Under the pieces are notes generated by a model. It had not been told where the DNA came from, did not search any database, and saw only the letters and a list, made by a program, of their open reading frames with translations. From NCBI GenBank assembly GCA_031772115.1, contig JAPDPK010000018.1:6180501-6244500 (forward strand): 64,000 bases of DNA, in the 5' to 3' direction. The DNA is from Heritiera littoralis (Eukaryota; Streptophyta; Magnoliopsida; Malvales; Malvaceae). Shown piece by piece: positions 1 to 10,077 of this stretch. The position numbers and the translations under genes are program-made. Within the stretch, counting starts at the first letter, position 1, and each line of letters starts with the position of its first letter.

Positions 1-332
1 ACAACACGCTCCACGTCAGCAGCTGATTCCGGCGAAATATGAGTAGTACCCAGCAGCCATATCGACTCTGGTTCCACAAAATCGGTCCTCCAGGCAGGAA
101 CAGGACCCAACTGCCGCTTCTCAACCAACACTAACGTCCCATTCTCTGCCAAGTCCAACAATTGAGGGTGAGTTTGTCCGATTCTGGCAGTTGATTCTGT
201 TAAAATATCTGCCCTGAAGTCGAAGTCCGGTGGTGGCGGTTTGATGGACTTGAAGGCTTTAACAGGTTTTCTAGTAAGGAATTTTGGGTTTGCAGCAAAG
301 ATTGGAAAGCTTGATTTGAGAAGCGTGTCCAT
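1..332 (-). CDS. TraB-domain protein, N-terminal part (cut by window edge)
   Basis: Reading the minus strand from an ATG at 332-330 gives 110 codons without a stop up to the window edge, so the rest of the gene lies outside. Residues 1-40 are rich in Lys, Ser and Pro and look like a plastid or mitochondrial transit peptide (inference). At about residue 93 the protein reads WLLGTTHISPESAADVERV, which fits the N-terminal signature of the TraB/PrgY family (a GTxH motif followed by S..S...V). Plant TraB-domain proteins are organelle or membrane-associated and poorly characterised. No splice site is needed in this part, so it is taken as exon 1. The family call rests on this one motif and its position; the start is the only in-frame ATG that precedes a transit-like N terminus. 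Confidence 0.72.
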   Translation of the reverse strand, partial: MDTLLKSSFPIFAANPKFLTRKPVKAFKSIKPPPPDFDFRADILTESTARIGQTHPQLLDLAENGTLVLVEKRQLGPVPAWRTDFVEPESIWLLGTTHISPESAADVERV

Positions 333-1574
333 GGAAGGGAGAAATATAACTAAACAGAATGAAAGCAGCACAGTGTGTGTGGGTTCAAAGCTCAAAACTT
401 GTATTTGGTGTCTGTGTTCCAGGTTTGGATAAGACCAAGATTAATTAACTACGTTTTACGGCTACACAATTTTTTGCCTTTTTCTTCGCAGTCTTTTTCA
501 TTTATTAGTTGGAGGAAAAAAAGAAGACTATTTGAATTTTGGAAAAAGAGGAGTCCTTATAATTTTTATTGAAGGTTGGACTTGAAAGTTAAACAGAATC
601 AAATAATAATTAGTTTGAACTAATTTCAATAAAATTGAAAAAAATTATTATTATGTACGCATATTTATTTTAATAAAATAATTAATATCAAGGGGTAAGA
701 AAATAATTTTATGTTTCTATTTTTTTGTCTTTATTACCCTATTTTTTTTTGTTCGAACTTTATTACCCTATTTATGAAACTGACCTCATCTCAACGAATA
801 TGCGATGAAATTCAAACTTACACTAAGTTAAAAATGTGCACACCTACGCTTCGTGTGTGAAAAAATAGATACGAAAAGAAAATGTTTGAGAAAAAAAATA
901 GATAGTTTTTAGAAAAGAAATAGATAAATTTGAGATTTAATTCAAATAATTTATACAATTATTCTTAAAAGATAACATACAGCAAATTTAATTTTCAATT
1001 TTAATATGTGAATTGTGTTATTGCTAAATTACGACCTCTTTTATATAAAAAAATTAGATTTTTTTTAAAATATGTTATATGAAAAAATTGAAAGACAAGA
1101 ATATTGTATCTTATTATTTGTTATTGTAATTTTATCTCAGTTTTATATTTCTTAATTAAGTTGATTTTAATTGATTCACTATATCAATTTCAGTGTGACA
1201 CTTCATAAATAATATAAATAGATATTATTAATTAATTTTCAAAGTTTTATTCTCGGTTCGTATAATTTTTCAAGTTATATTTATGTCTTTTCATAATAAT
1301 TCTATACCATTTAGCAAGTATGGATCTCATATATCAATTTACTTTACAGATAATAATTCATTTATCAATAATAATATTTTTAATCTCTAAATTTAGTGTT
1401 GTTGGGAGGGGAATGGGATAATTTTCCTTTTTATAATTAAATAACTGAAAGAAAATGACAGCTGATCTAGCCAAAATATTAATGTATTAGTGCATATAAG
1501 ATAACTTTAGACTAACTGTGCTCTCAAACTAAGACTAACTGTGCTCTCAAACAAAGAATTGACAAGAAAGAGCT
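333..1574. other. Intergenic 5' flank of the TraB gene, AT-rich
   Basis: This should hold the promoter and 5' UTR of the minus-strand TraB gene, but I see no convincing TATA box at a clear distance. Short open frames here are not supported as genes. A 23-bp tandem duplication (core actaactgtgctctcaaac) lies at about 1508-1552. Nothing else stands out. Confidence 0.5.
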
Positions 1575-1582
1575 AGAGAAAG

Positions 1583-2147
1583 TAGGGATGATAATGGGAA
1601 TTTTATAAATGGATATTTGACACTATTCGAGCTGATTAAGTAGGATTATAATAGTATATAATCGAGTTTAGATAAGGTTTGGATAGTAAAACTACTACCC
1701 GTCACCGGTCTAGATAGGGTTCGGGTAGTTATCTCAGAATACCCGCTATCCGAACTTAATATAAATAATAATTAATTAATATGATATTTAATTTTTTATA
1801 TATAAATTATTTATTATTAATATTACATTTAATTAATTCATTAAATATTATAATTATAATTTTTAACTTTAATTTATTTTTATAAGTTAAATTAATTTAT
1901 TAATTAATTTTTTAAATAAGTTATTCTAAAATTAATTTTAAATTTAAATTTAAAAGTTAAATATTGACTTAACAAACGAGTATTTAACGAATTCGGATAG
2001 TTAACGGTTATAATCAATATTATCGGGTTAGAGTAACACAAATTAAAATAATTGAATAGTTAATTGGGTTCGGATATTATGAAAACTAAACGGATTTGAG
2101 TTTGGGTATCTCAAAATTTATAGGTATCCTAGCCGTTTACATTCCTA
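1583..2147. mobile_element. Non-autonomous hAT element, Ac-like termini
   Basis: The left end reads TAGGGATGATAATGGG, and the right end read inward on the other strand is TAGGAATGTAAACGGC. Both resemble the Ac/Ds-type hAT terminus TAGGGATG. The flanks are agagaaag (1575-1582) and cgagaaaa (2148-2155), a 6-of-8 match as expected for an aged 8-bp hAT TSD. The 565-bp interior is AT-rich and shows no transposase frame, so it would depend on an autonomous partner. Confidence 0.65.
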
Positions 2148-2268
2148 CGAGAAAAAGTAAAGAAATTTCTTTCTAGGCTTCTAGCCTGCTTCTAATAGCT
2201 ATGACACTATAATGTTGAATTAATTCTATAATTTGGTGGGCTAGCTAAATCTTTATGATAGTTAACAT

Positions 2269-4938
2269 TGTAGACACCCCATTTTGTCCGGGGTCTTTTA
2301 ATGTTATTGGGCCTATTGGGTTTAATAATTAGAAGATGAATCTAATTTTTGTATTACTATCTTGTTTACTATTATTAAAAAGAAATAAAAATGAAAAGAA
2401 AATAAAAAATAAAAAAATAACAAAATAAAGTGATCAAAGAAGGGAAACTTGAAAAAAAAAATAAAAAAGAATCAGAATCTTAAAATAAAGGCAAAGTCAA
2501 AAATTTGAAAATTTTAGAAAGAAAATCAAAATCAATGAGTGAATCAAGTGAGAATCAATGAAGATACAAGTCAAACCCAAATTTGTGCATAGATGGAAAG
2601 AAAAGAAAATTGGTTTAATACCTGTATCAAGAAAAAGGAAGGATAATTAAATAAGAAAGAGACAAACACATATATTAAGGGAAGAGAGAACTAGGGTTAA
2701 AAGAGAGGGGGAAAAAAAAAGGACCGGGAGAACACACGGAAACCCTAAAAAAAAGCTAAAAAAAAAATCCTGGAGAAACCTTGGAGAAACCCTAGAAAAA
2801 AACCTAGAAGGCGGAGGGGCTGCGTGCGTGACAGAGCCACCTACTCCAACCCGTTTCTGTTGAAGAGGAACCAGGCAGTGTCCATTTGTGCTGGATGGAA
2901 CGAAGGCTGGCGTGAAGGTGATGTGCAGGGAAGGTCGATGCGATGAAGCAGGCAGAGGTAGTGTAACGTGACTGTAGAAGTGCTGAGAGCTTGTTGCGTG
3001 TCTGCCGGTCCTGGTGCGTAGCAAATCAATGCAGGAGCAGTGGACGCTAGCTTGCGTGAGTGGGCAGGAGATAAGCAAGTGCTGGCAGGAAGCAGCCCGT
3101 GCGTGAAGGCTGAAGCGGTGGGCTGGTGTACATGGAGGCGTGGCAACACGCATGGTTGCCGCAGTAGTTGTAATTCCACAATTCTGTTTTGAAGTTTCAG
3201 ATTTGGCATGCATGGTGTCATGAGCCAACCTTGCATAAGGCCATGACCAGGAGGTGAGCAGTCGGCAGATTATTAGACTATCTCACTAGTAGGTATGTAC
3301 TCTTTTCCATCTTCTTTTTTTTTAACCATTGCTTTATTATTTTTAGACTTGTTTTATTGACGTTGGTGCAAAAGTTAGAATTGTTTAGCATGTTTTTGAT
3401 CCCCTTGTGTTTCACGTATATTTGGATCCTCCTTTAATATTTTATTTATTTATTTATTTATTTCTTTTTTAAGCATGATATGATATTGTTAAAGGCTATA
3501 TTAGTTGAATTATGATTTAGAGTGGTTATAAAAGTCCTTATAATTGTGTTACTTAAATCTAAAAGTTTTGCTTAGTATTAGTTTATTTTATCAATTTACG
3601 TTTTGTTCATTTTACTTTAGACTTAGAATCAAAAATTAAATTATTGATAGAAGATTAAATTATGAAATTTATGAGATGCTTTTTTTTAATTAAAATAAAA
3701 AATAAATTAGTAATTATGAAAATAAATATAAGTATTCCGACGATGGAATTTTAAAAGTACTGCGCTTGAGTAGTACTTTTAGATATCTTGAGGTGAGGAG
3801 ATTCTTCTTAAATCTTACCAGCTTGATGGAAGATTTAAAAAGATATTTCCGATATTTAAAATTCAAAAAATATTATTAAAATTAACTGCAATTAAAAGAA
3901 TAAATAATCAGATTAGAAATAATGAATTATAAAAATTAATTTAGACATAAAATAGAATAAAATAATAAAAATACAAATTATCCTACGACGGAATTCTAAA
4001 GGGACTGCGCTTGAGTAGTACTTTTAGATGTCTTGAGGTGAGGAGAGTTCTTTTAAATCTTGCCAGCTTGATGGAAGATTTATAGGACATTTCCAAGATT
4101 TTATAAATTAAATTATAAAAATAAAAATAAAAATAAAATTAGATTAAAAAATAATAAGTTAAAATTAAGTTTATTATAATAAATAATAAAGATCAAATTA
4201 ATAAATTAGAATTAAAATTAGGAAAGAATTAAAATAAATAGAAATTAAATTAAATTAAATATTTTAATAAATATGAATTATTCCGAGGATGGAATTTAAA
4301 GGAAATTGCGATTGAGTAGTTTCTTTAAAAATTCCTAAGATGAGAAAGTTTCTTTAAGGTCTTACCAGCTTGATGGAAGGTCTTTAAGAAAATCTTCAAT
4401 ATCAAATAATACATGTTTATTTAAAGACATAAAAATATATGAAAATAATAATTTATATAAGAATAATAATAATCATAATAGAATAAAATAAGATAAAAAT
4501 AATAAATAGAAATTGGATAGGAGTCAAAATAGGGTTTGCATAAAATATTTAAACAATCCGATGACGGAGCCTCTTCAAGAAAGGCGATTGGTCCTACTTG
4601 AATACTCTTAAGGTGAGAATAACTTTTAAGTTGTCCAACCAGCTTGATGGAGGAGACTTAAAAGATTTTTCAATATTTAATTATATCGAAATTAAAGTAA
4701 AAGGCAAAATTAAGATAACCTTAGATCACTTGGTACCATTTTAGGATGGGCGTTGTGAGGGTGCTAATCCTTCCTCACACGTAACCGTACTCCCGAACTT
4801 AGAACTTTTAACGTAGACCAGGCCTTATCCTTAGTTTGAATAGGTGACCAATCACACCTAGGTTAGAATGATTGGTGGCGACTCCATAGTTTTGTGTCTA
4901 ACTATTAGGTTTCCCCCGAAACTTGATACGTTATGACA
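2269..4938 (+). repeat. 5' LTR of Tat-1
   Basis: It begins TGTAGACACCCC and ends CGTTATGACA. It is 2670 bp long; the 3' copy is 2692 bp. A possible TATA-like stretch lies near 2669 (atatatta), followed by a purine-rich run and a GC-richer block at about 2815-3240. From 3734 on it holds four structured repeat modules. The end carries the Tat-type stretch around 4750-4890, with a TGGCGACTCC copy before the terminus. Long antisense frames in the GC-rich block are not taken as genes. Confidence 0.93.
3734..4664 (+). repeat. Four hairpin modules in the Tat-1 5' LTR
   Basis: Four diverged direct copies lie at about 3734-3837, 3979-4083, 4280-4390 and 4556-4664. Each has a small hairpin (for example ATTCC 3734-3738 with GGAAT 3745-3749). 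A second stem follows (AAAAGTACT 3753-3761 with AGTACTTTT 3772-3780), then an AGGTGAG linker (3791-3797). A third hairpin pairs TAAATCTT 3809-3816 with AAGATTTA 3830-3837, and CCA with TGG around loop GCTTGA, leaving one bulged A. The stems change sequence between copies but mostly still pair, often through G-U wobbles, while the loops stay nearly fixed. Confidence 0.8.
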
Positions 4939-4941
4939 ATT

Positions 4942-4959
4942 TGGCGACTCCACTGGGGA
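4942..4959 (+). other. Primer binding site of Tat-1
   Basis: TGGCGACTCCACTGGGGA starts 3 nt after the 5' LTR. Ogre/Tat elements are known to use tRNA-Arg, and this sequence is of that general type, but I could not compare it with tRNA genes. The first 11 nt also occur inside the LTR at 4876-4886. Confidence 0.7.
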
Positions 4960-5513
4960 GATTTAGAGAGTCAGGCCATTAGGAAGTCTAAGGTTATCAA
5001 AATCTTGCCTAAAAGCTTTAAATTTCATAAGACATACACACACTTCACTTGCATGTGCATACATTAGCCTTCGACCCGGGCTTACCTTTTTAAGAGGAAG
5101 TAAAGTAGCTTTGCCTTCGTGAGGTGGTAACCTCCACATAGGCCAGTGAAATACTCCCACTCAGGTTGAACCCTTTCCGTTTGAAGCCTATAATGGGTGA
5201 GGATTGGGGTGCCTTACTAGTCCACGTGGACGATAGTGGGGAACAGTCTGGGAACCTTTAGTAATCCATCTATCCAAGCCAAGCATATAGTGAACTTATG
5301 ATGCCCACTCGTAAGCTAGAGCTTTAGAATTGAAGCCTATATTAGGACACAAAGAATGACCATCATCTCATACAAGAAAAATATGGAAAATAAATAAATA
5401 CAAAAATAATAAACCAAAAAAAAAAGAAAAAAAAACATAATGCATATTCTCATTCCTTGCATTTTTTTTTTCTATCTCATAACAATTGAATAAGTTAAGA
5501 TTCATTTGCATCC

Positions 5514-6488
5514 ATGGAGAAATTATTGCAAGAGGAACCAGCCCACATAGTGAAAGAACGATCCGAAAAGGCCCAATGTGAGAATGGTGATTACCTACCT
5601 GTTGGTTTTGTTTCTACTCTACCAGAAAGAATTCATTTGGACCTAAGACAAAATGACTACACTGAGTTGCTAGGAATTTTGAAGGCATGGGGTGAAGAAA
5701 AGAAGACAGAATTTTAGAAAAAATATGGGGACTTGATGCTATTATTGTCAGTGGGAGTGGACTTGGATTTGATAAGGGCCATGGTGCAATTTTGGGACCC
5801 GTCCTACAGATGCTTTGTCTTCAATAAGGTCGATTTGATGCCAACCATGGAGGAGTATTCGTTCTTGCTCCATTGTGAGTTAGAAAATCCCAACAAAATC
5901 TATTGGAAGAAAAGGAAATCGGGATATGATAAGAAATTGTCCTCCATGACTGACCATAGTGTTTCAGAAATTGATCATCACACAAGGCAGAAAGGGGAGA
6001 CCACTTATGTACCATGGAGTCTTCTACGAAGTTGTCTTTAGAAGCAGCTAACGAAAGAACAACATATGAGCATAATGGCATTAGCTGTGGCCATGTTCCC
6101 TAAATTCTTAGGACACATTGAGATTACAATGGTGGATTTTGTTGAACAGCTTGATCATGAGGTGAACGTGGCCCCAGTTATCTTGTCTGAGACTTTTAGG
6201 TCTTTAAATTTTTGTCGCCGCAAGGGAGAAGGACGTTTCATTGGATGTACCCCATTGTTATACATTTGGATGAAAAGTCACCTTGGAGGCAACGAAGAAA
6301 AGCTTCGAGAAGCTTATCTCAGTACAGTCTCGATAAAAGAATTCTGTGAGAAAACTTGGCCTGCACCGAAGGCAATTGGGCATTCAACAGGAAAGTGTAG
6401 GCAATTGAAGGAAAATGTCGAAGAACTCATCAGTAGTGGTGCCTTGACTCAAGAGCTTATTGAACAATGGAAGTCTGCTCCTCCATAG
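5514..6488 (+). pseudogene. Tat ORF1 (protein encoded upstream of gag), with in-frame stops
   Basis: One reading frame of 325 codons runs from ATG 5514 to a TAG at 6486-6488. It is broken by two amber stops at 5715-5717 and 6039-6041, with no frameshift between the three pieces. The protein aligns along its length with ORF1 at 27938-30124: shared motifs include LPERIHLDLRQNDY, FWDPSYRCF followed by a DL.PT.EEY motif, LGHIEI and ETFRSLN. It resembles the plant domain of unknown function seen in Tat-type ORF1 products (DUF7745-like, related to the plant mobile domain), recalled rather than searched. The coiled-coil C-terminal half of the longer copy is missing. Function is unknown. Confidence 0.75.
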
Positions 6489-9400
6489 GCCAAGTTTTCT
6501 ATATGTGGATGTGAGATGTTCTCAGGATTCTTAAAATTTTCATCAAGTTGTTTTGAAAGCTTTCCATATTTTTCTTTCCAAGTAGATGAAATAAAATAAT
6601 TTTGAAAAACATTGGTGATTGTTATTGAGAATGAATAGACCTAGCCATTACATTTCCAGTATACTTCCCAATTCAATGAAAACTTGGAATCCATAAAGAA
6701 ACGCAGGCTTGAAATTCATTCATTCATTTTTGCGTACCATGATAAACTTTTGAAGTCAATGATCTTCATTAAGGTAATGAGCAATGAAATGATTGATGAA
6801 TTTGCGAAACGTTTTGAACTGTTTTGAAGGACCAATTCATGAAGCATTCTCTTAAGGACTTTGTATTTGGAAATTTGATAGATGTTAAGGCCAAGCTAAG
6901 AGTCCCAAACACATCAACCAAAAATTCTTTCTCATAACTTGAACTCTCCGACTCAAATCATCCTTCGCTACACCTTGGGGCAAAATGATTGAAAGAGCCA
7001 AGTTTTTGATAAGCCTCAACATCTTTTAATGACCATTCTTAATTTGATTGATATCCTTTTTCCTATCTTAAACCATGATAATGAAGATTGTTGCATATGG
7101 CCTTCATAAAGTTGAATTGATACATTCTAGGCATGAGTTGTAAAAAAAAAAAAGCAAAGAAAAAGGAAGTAAAAAAAGAAAGAAAAGAAAAGAAGGAAAA
7201 AAATTGATTGTGAAACCATGCACGAGGGATATTCAAATGATTTCAAAAGCCGAATTTTCATCTTGAGGATTGGTTTTCAATAGAAGTGTCAATATTTGAT
7301 ATGACAAATGGCCATCTTTCATATTCCTATTACTGAAATGAAATTATCCTTTTGTTACCCCTTTTGAGCTTACTGATTTCTTTTCTAAATGAACCTTGAC
7401 CAAGGATCACCCTCCACATTGGAGAGGTAAATACATCAGAGGAGTTTTAGAAGCATTAGTGATTGGTCTTATGTCAAATGCAAGAAAATGATGCCTTTGT
7501 TAAGGGGCAAATGTGAGAAGAAAGATATGTGAAGATGGAAATCAATATGAAAAAAAACAAAAAACAAAAAATGAAAAAAGGTAGATGAAAAAAAAGAAAA
7601 AAAAAGAAAAAAGAAGAAATGAATGCGAATAAAATGTTAGAAAAGAAAAGAAAAATGCTTCGAAGAGTGGGAAGGACAGATGTTCACAATCGAAGAAACG
7701 ATCCTTGGTTCGATAAACCTTGAAAATACTCATTTTGGGCCTATTTATCCATTCTTTGAAAACCCTAAACCTTGGCCTACGGTACGTGCTTAAAAGTCCA
7801 TTTTGATCAAATAGAGATGCTTGTATTGAAAAGCTTTTCTTTGAGAAACCATCATCATTATTTTGTTTGGAATGAAATTTGAGTTCTCAAATGCATGGTA
7901 GAATAATCAATAAAAAAAAGAAAAAAGAAAAAGAAAAAAGAGAATGAAGCTCTAGGGTGAAAACCCATGAAAGGGCAGTCTAGAGCAAATTCGAAACAAC
8001 TCAAGGCCATTGTTTGTGACTATGCTAAGGCAATAACAAGAAAGAAGAAAAACCAGAGGAGTGATGCTTTCAGTCAAGACCTTTTGAGAAATTCAAAAAC
8101 CATCACCTTTAAATTTTGACTTGAGATTTGTATCTTTGGTTTCCTTACCCCGAAATTTGAGCCATCACAGCTAGTCTTGACATTTGTTAAAGTCCACGTA
8201 TCAAGAAATTAAGAGAGTGCTAAAATGGATTGTGTTCTGTGAAAGTTATTTTTACAAAAGGAATTTTGATTTTCAAGGAATTTGTTTCATTTGTGAGCCA
8301 AGATTGAAGAGACATTGATCAATAGAACCTTTCTTGATAACCAAACATCCTTGATGCACCAAATCAGCACATTTATTCAACTAAACCAAGTTGTAACTCA
8401 TTCTATTTGTTCTCAATAGTAATCACCAATTTTTAAGAGATTTAAATGTCAAATTTTTTTTTTACCTTGGAAAGTTATTATGTGGGGCAATTTTCTATTT
8501 TTAAAAAGAAACTTGAAGAAGTGAAAAATGAGAGTTTTGAGATTTTATGGGGGCAAGTTCTTGTTTTAAAGAAATCAAGTGTGGTGATGATGTTTTTAAG
8601 ACTATTCTTGGGACAATCTTTGGTTGTTATGAGAGCATGAATCTTCTGGAAGATATGAGAAGTGGTGAAGTGTTCTTGTGAGTAGTTTGAGGTGATTTTG
8701 TTGTTATGATTTGGATTGATGAATTTTAAGTTGATAAGAATTGCGAGGCAAGAAGAAAACTAAATGAATGATGATGATGGGGCAATGGGAAGACTGAATG
8801 AGTGATGATTGCTAAAAGAAAGAAGAATTGTGGGGCAACAAGAAGACTGAATAAACAACGATGATAGGGCAAGTGATTTTAGGATTGCTAAATTTGAAGA
8901 AAGAAGAATGATGAGGCAGCGAAAGATTGAATGATGAGGCAAAAAGAAGATTGAAGGATGATAAATTTTTGAAGAAAGGAATAAGGTAGACTGATGATGT
9001 GACTTGGTAAGGCATTATTTATCATTTGCATTGCATTCATGACATGCATGACATTTCATTATATGCATTTTCACACCAAAAAAGAAAAAATTTGAACTGT
9101 TTGTTAAGACAATATGATGAAAAGTTTTGAAAGATTAGATGACAAAAATTTTGAAAAAATTTATAAAAAAAAAAGAAGAAAAAGAAAATCAGAAAATGTG
9201 AGAAGGATTAGGAATAAGATGTGACAAAAAAGGTATGAAATTTTGAACAAAAATGTTAAAAATTTGGAAAGGAAGAGGAAACTAAAAAGGTATGGATATG
9301 ATGGGATAATGAAAAAGGGATTGAAAGATGTGATGAGATGAAAAAATGTGATAGAAAATAACAAAAAGAAGAAACTGGAATGATAAGATGATCTAGAAGA
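6489..9400 (+). other. Non-coding interior of Tat-1
   Basis: There are no long frames and no gag or pol motifs. Short purine-rich runs (near 7143-7200, 7550-7660 and 7915-7945) and a phrase near 7955-7980 (aaacccatgaaagggcagt) resemble the region after integrase in the 18-kb element (aaacctaaaaaagggcagt, about 37960). This suggests that ORF1 was joined directly to the 3' untranslated part by loss of gag and pol. Confidence 0.6.
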
Positions 9401-9420
9401 TAGAATTGAAATGATGAGAT

Positions 9421-9608
9421 AAGATCAAAGCCTCCAGGTGCAATTTGTAAGACCTCCGGGCTTGATTCTTTAAAACCTCTGGGTATAATCTATAAGACCT
9501 CCGGGCATAATTCATTAGAACCTCCGGGTACAATCTGTAAGACCTCCGGGCATGATTCATTAAAACCTCCAGGTACAAGTTGTAAGACTTCCGAGCATGT
9601 TTCCTCAA
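9421..9608 (+). repeat. Tandem repeats, ~45-bp period
   Basis: About four copies of a two-part unit, each built from a phrase like aagacctccgggcatgatt and one like aaaacctccgggtacaatc. Because the period is divisible by three, the minus strand stays open here, giving an artefactual repetitive peptide. Confidence 0.85.
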
Positions 9609-9610
9609 AA

Positions 9611-9920
9611 GATGAGAAATTTTAAAGTTTCAGGGCCTTCCTAGTCGAAGGAGCATTTAAGAGATGAGAAAATTTAAAGTTTCAGGGCCTTCCTAGTCGA
9701 AGGAGCATTTTGGAGATGAGAAATTTAAAGTTTCAGGGCCTTCCTAGTCGAAGGAGCATTTAAGAGATGAGAAAATTTAAAGTTTCAGGGCCTTCCTAGT
9801 CGAAGGAGCATTTTGAAGATGAGAAATTTAAAGTTTCAGGGCCTTCCTAGTCGAAGGAGCATTTAAGAGATGAGAAAATTTAAAGTTTCAGGGCCTTCCT
9901 AGTCGAAGGAGCATCTACAT
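9611..9920 (+). repeat. Tandem repeats, six copies of 51-52 bp
   Basis: Copies start with gatgag at 9611, 9663, 9715, 9766, 9818 and 9869. Each contains TTTAAAGTTTCAGGGCC and GTCGAAGGAGCATTT. The array lies about 150 bp upstream of the 3' LTR, the same place as the ~50-bp array in the 18-kb Tat element, with which it shares TTTAAAGTTTCA and GGAGCA. Confidence 0.92.
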
Positions 9921-10064
9921 GATGAAAACCAATTTCTTTTAGAATGGGTAAATATCCACAAAAAAAAAAGGGAACAAAACAAAAAAAAGAAATTTGAAAA
10001 AAAGGAAAAATAATAAAATGGATGTCTATGTCTTTGCACAATTACTATTTCATAGCAAATGTAC

Positions 10065-10077
10065 AAAGAGGGACAAC
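10065..10077 (+). other. Polypurine tract of Tat-1
   Basis: The run aaagagggacaac directly precedes the 3' LTR; the counterpart in the 18-kb element is gcaaagaggggcagc. Plus-strand DNA synthesis is expected to start here. Confidence 0.65.

Noticed and set aside
2647..3236. Antisense frames of 131 and 193 codons in the Tat-1 LTR (also 10597-11063)
   Set aside because: No recognisable domain; in the 3' LTR copy the longer frame is shortened by point changes. Kept only as a low-interest finding about composition.
9393..9608. A 71-codon minus-strand frame with a 15-residue repeated peptide
   Set aside because: It comes from a 45-bp non-coding tandem repeat; the period happens to be a multiple of three.
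9611..9920. Possible CRISPR array
   Set aside because: The repeats abut each other with no unique spacers and sit in a plant retrotransposon.
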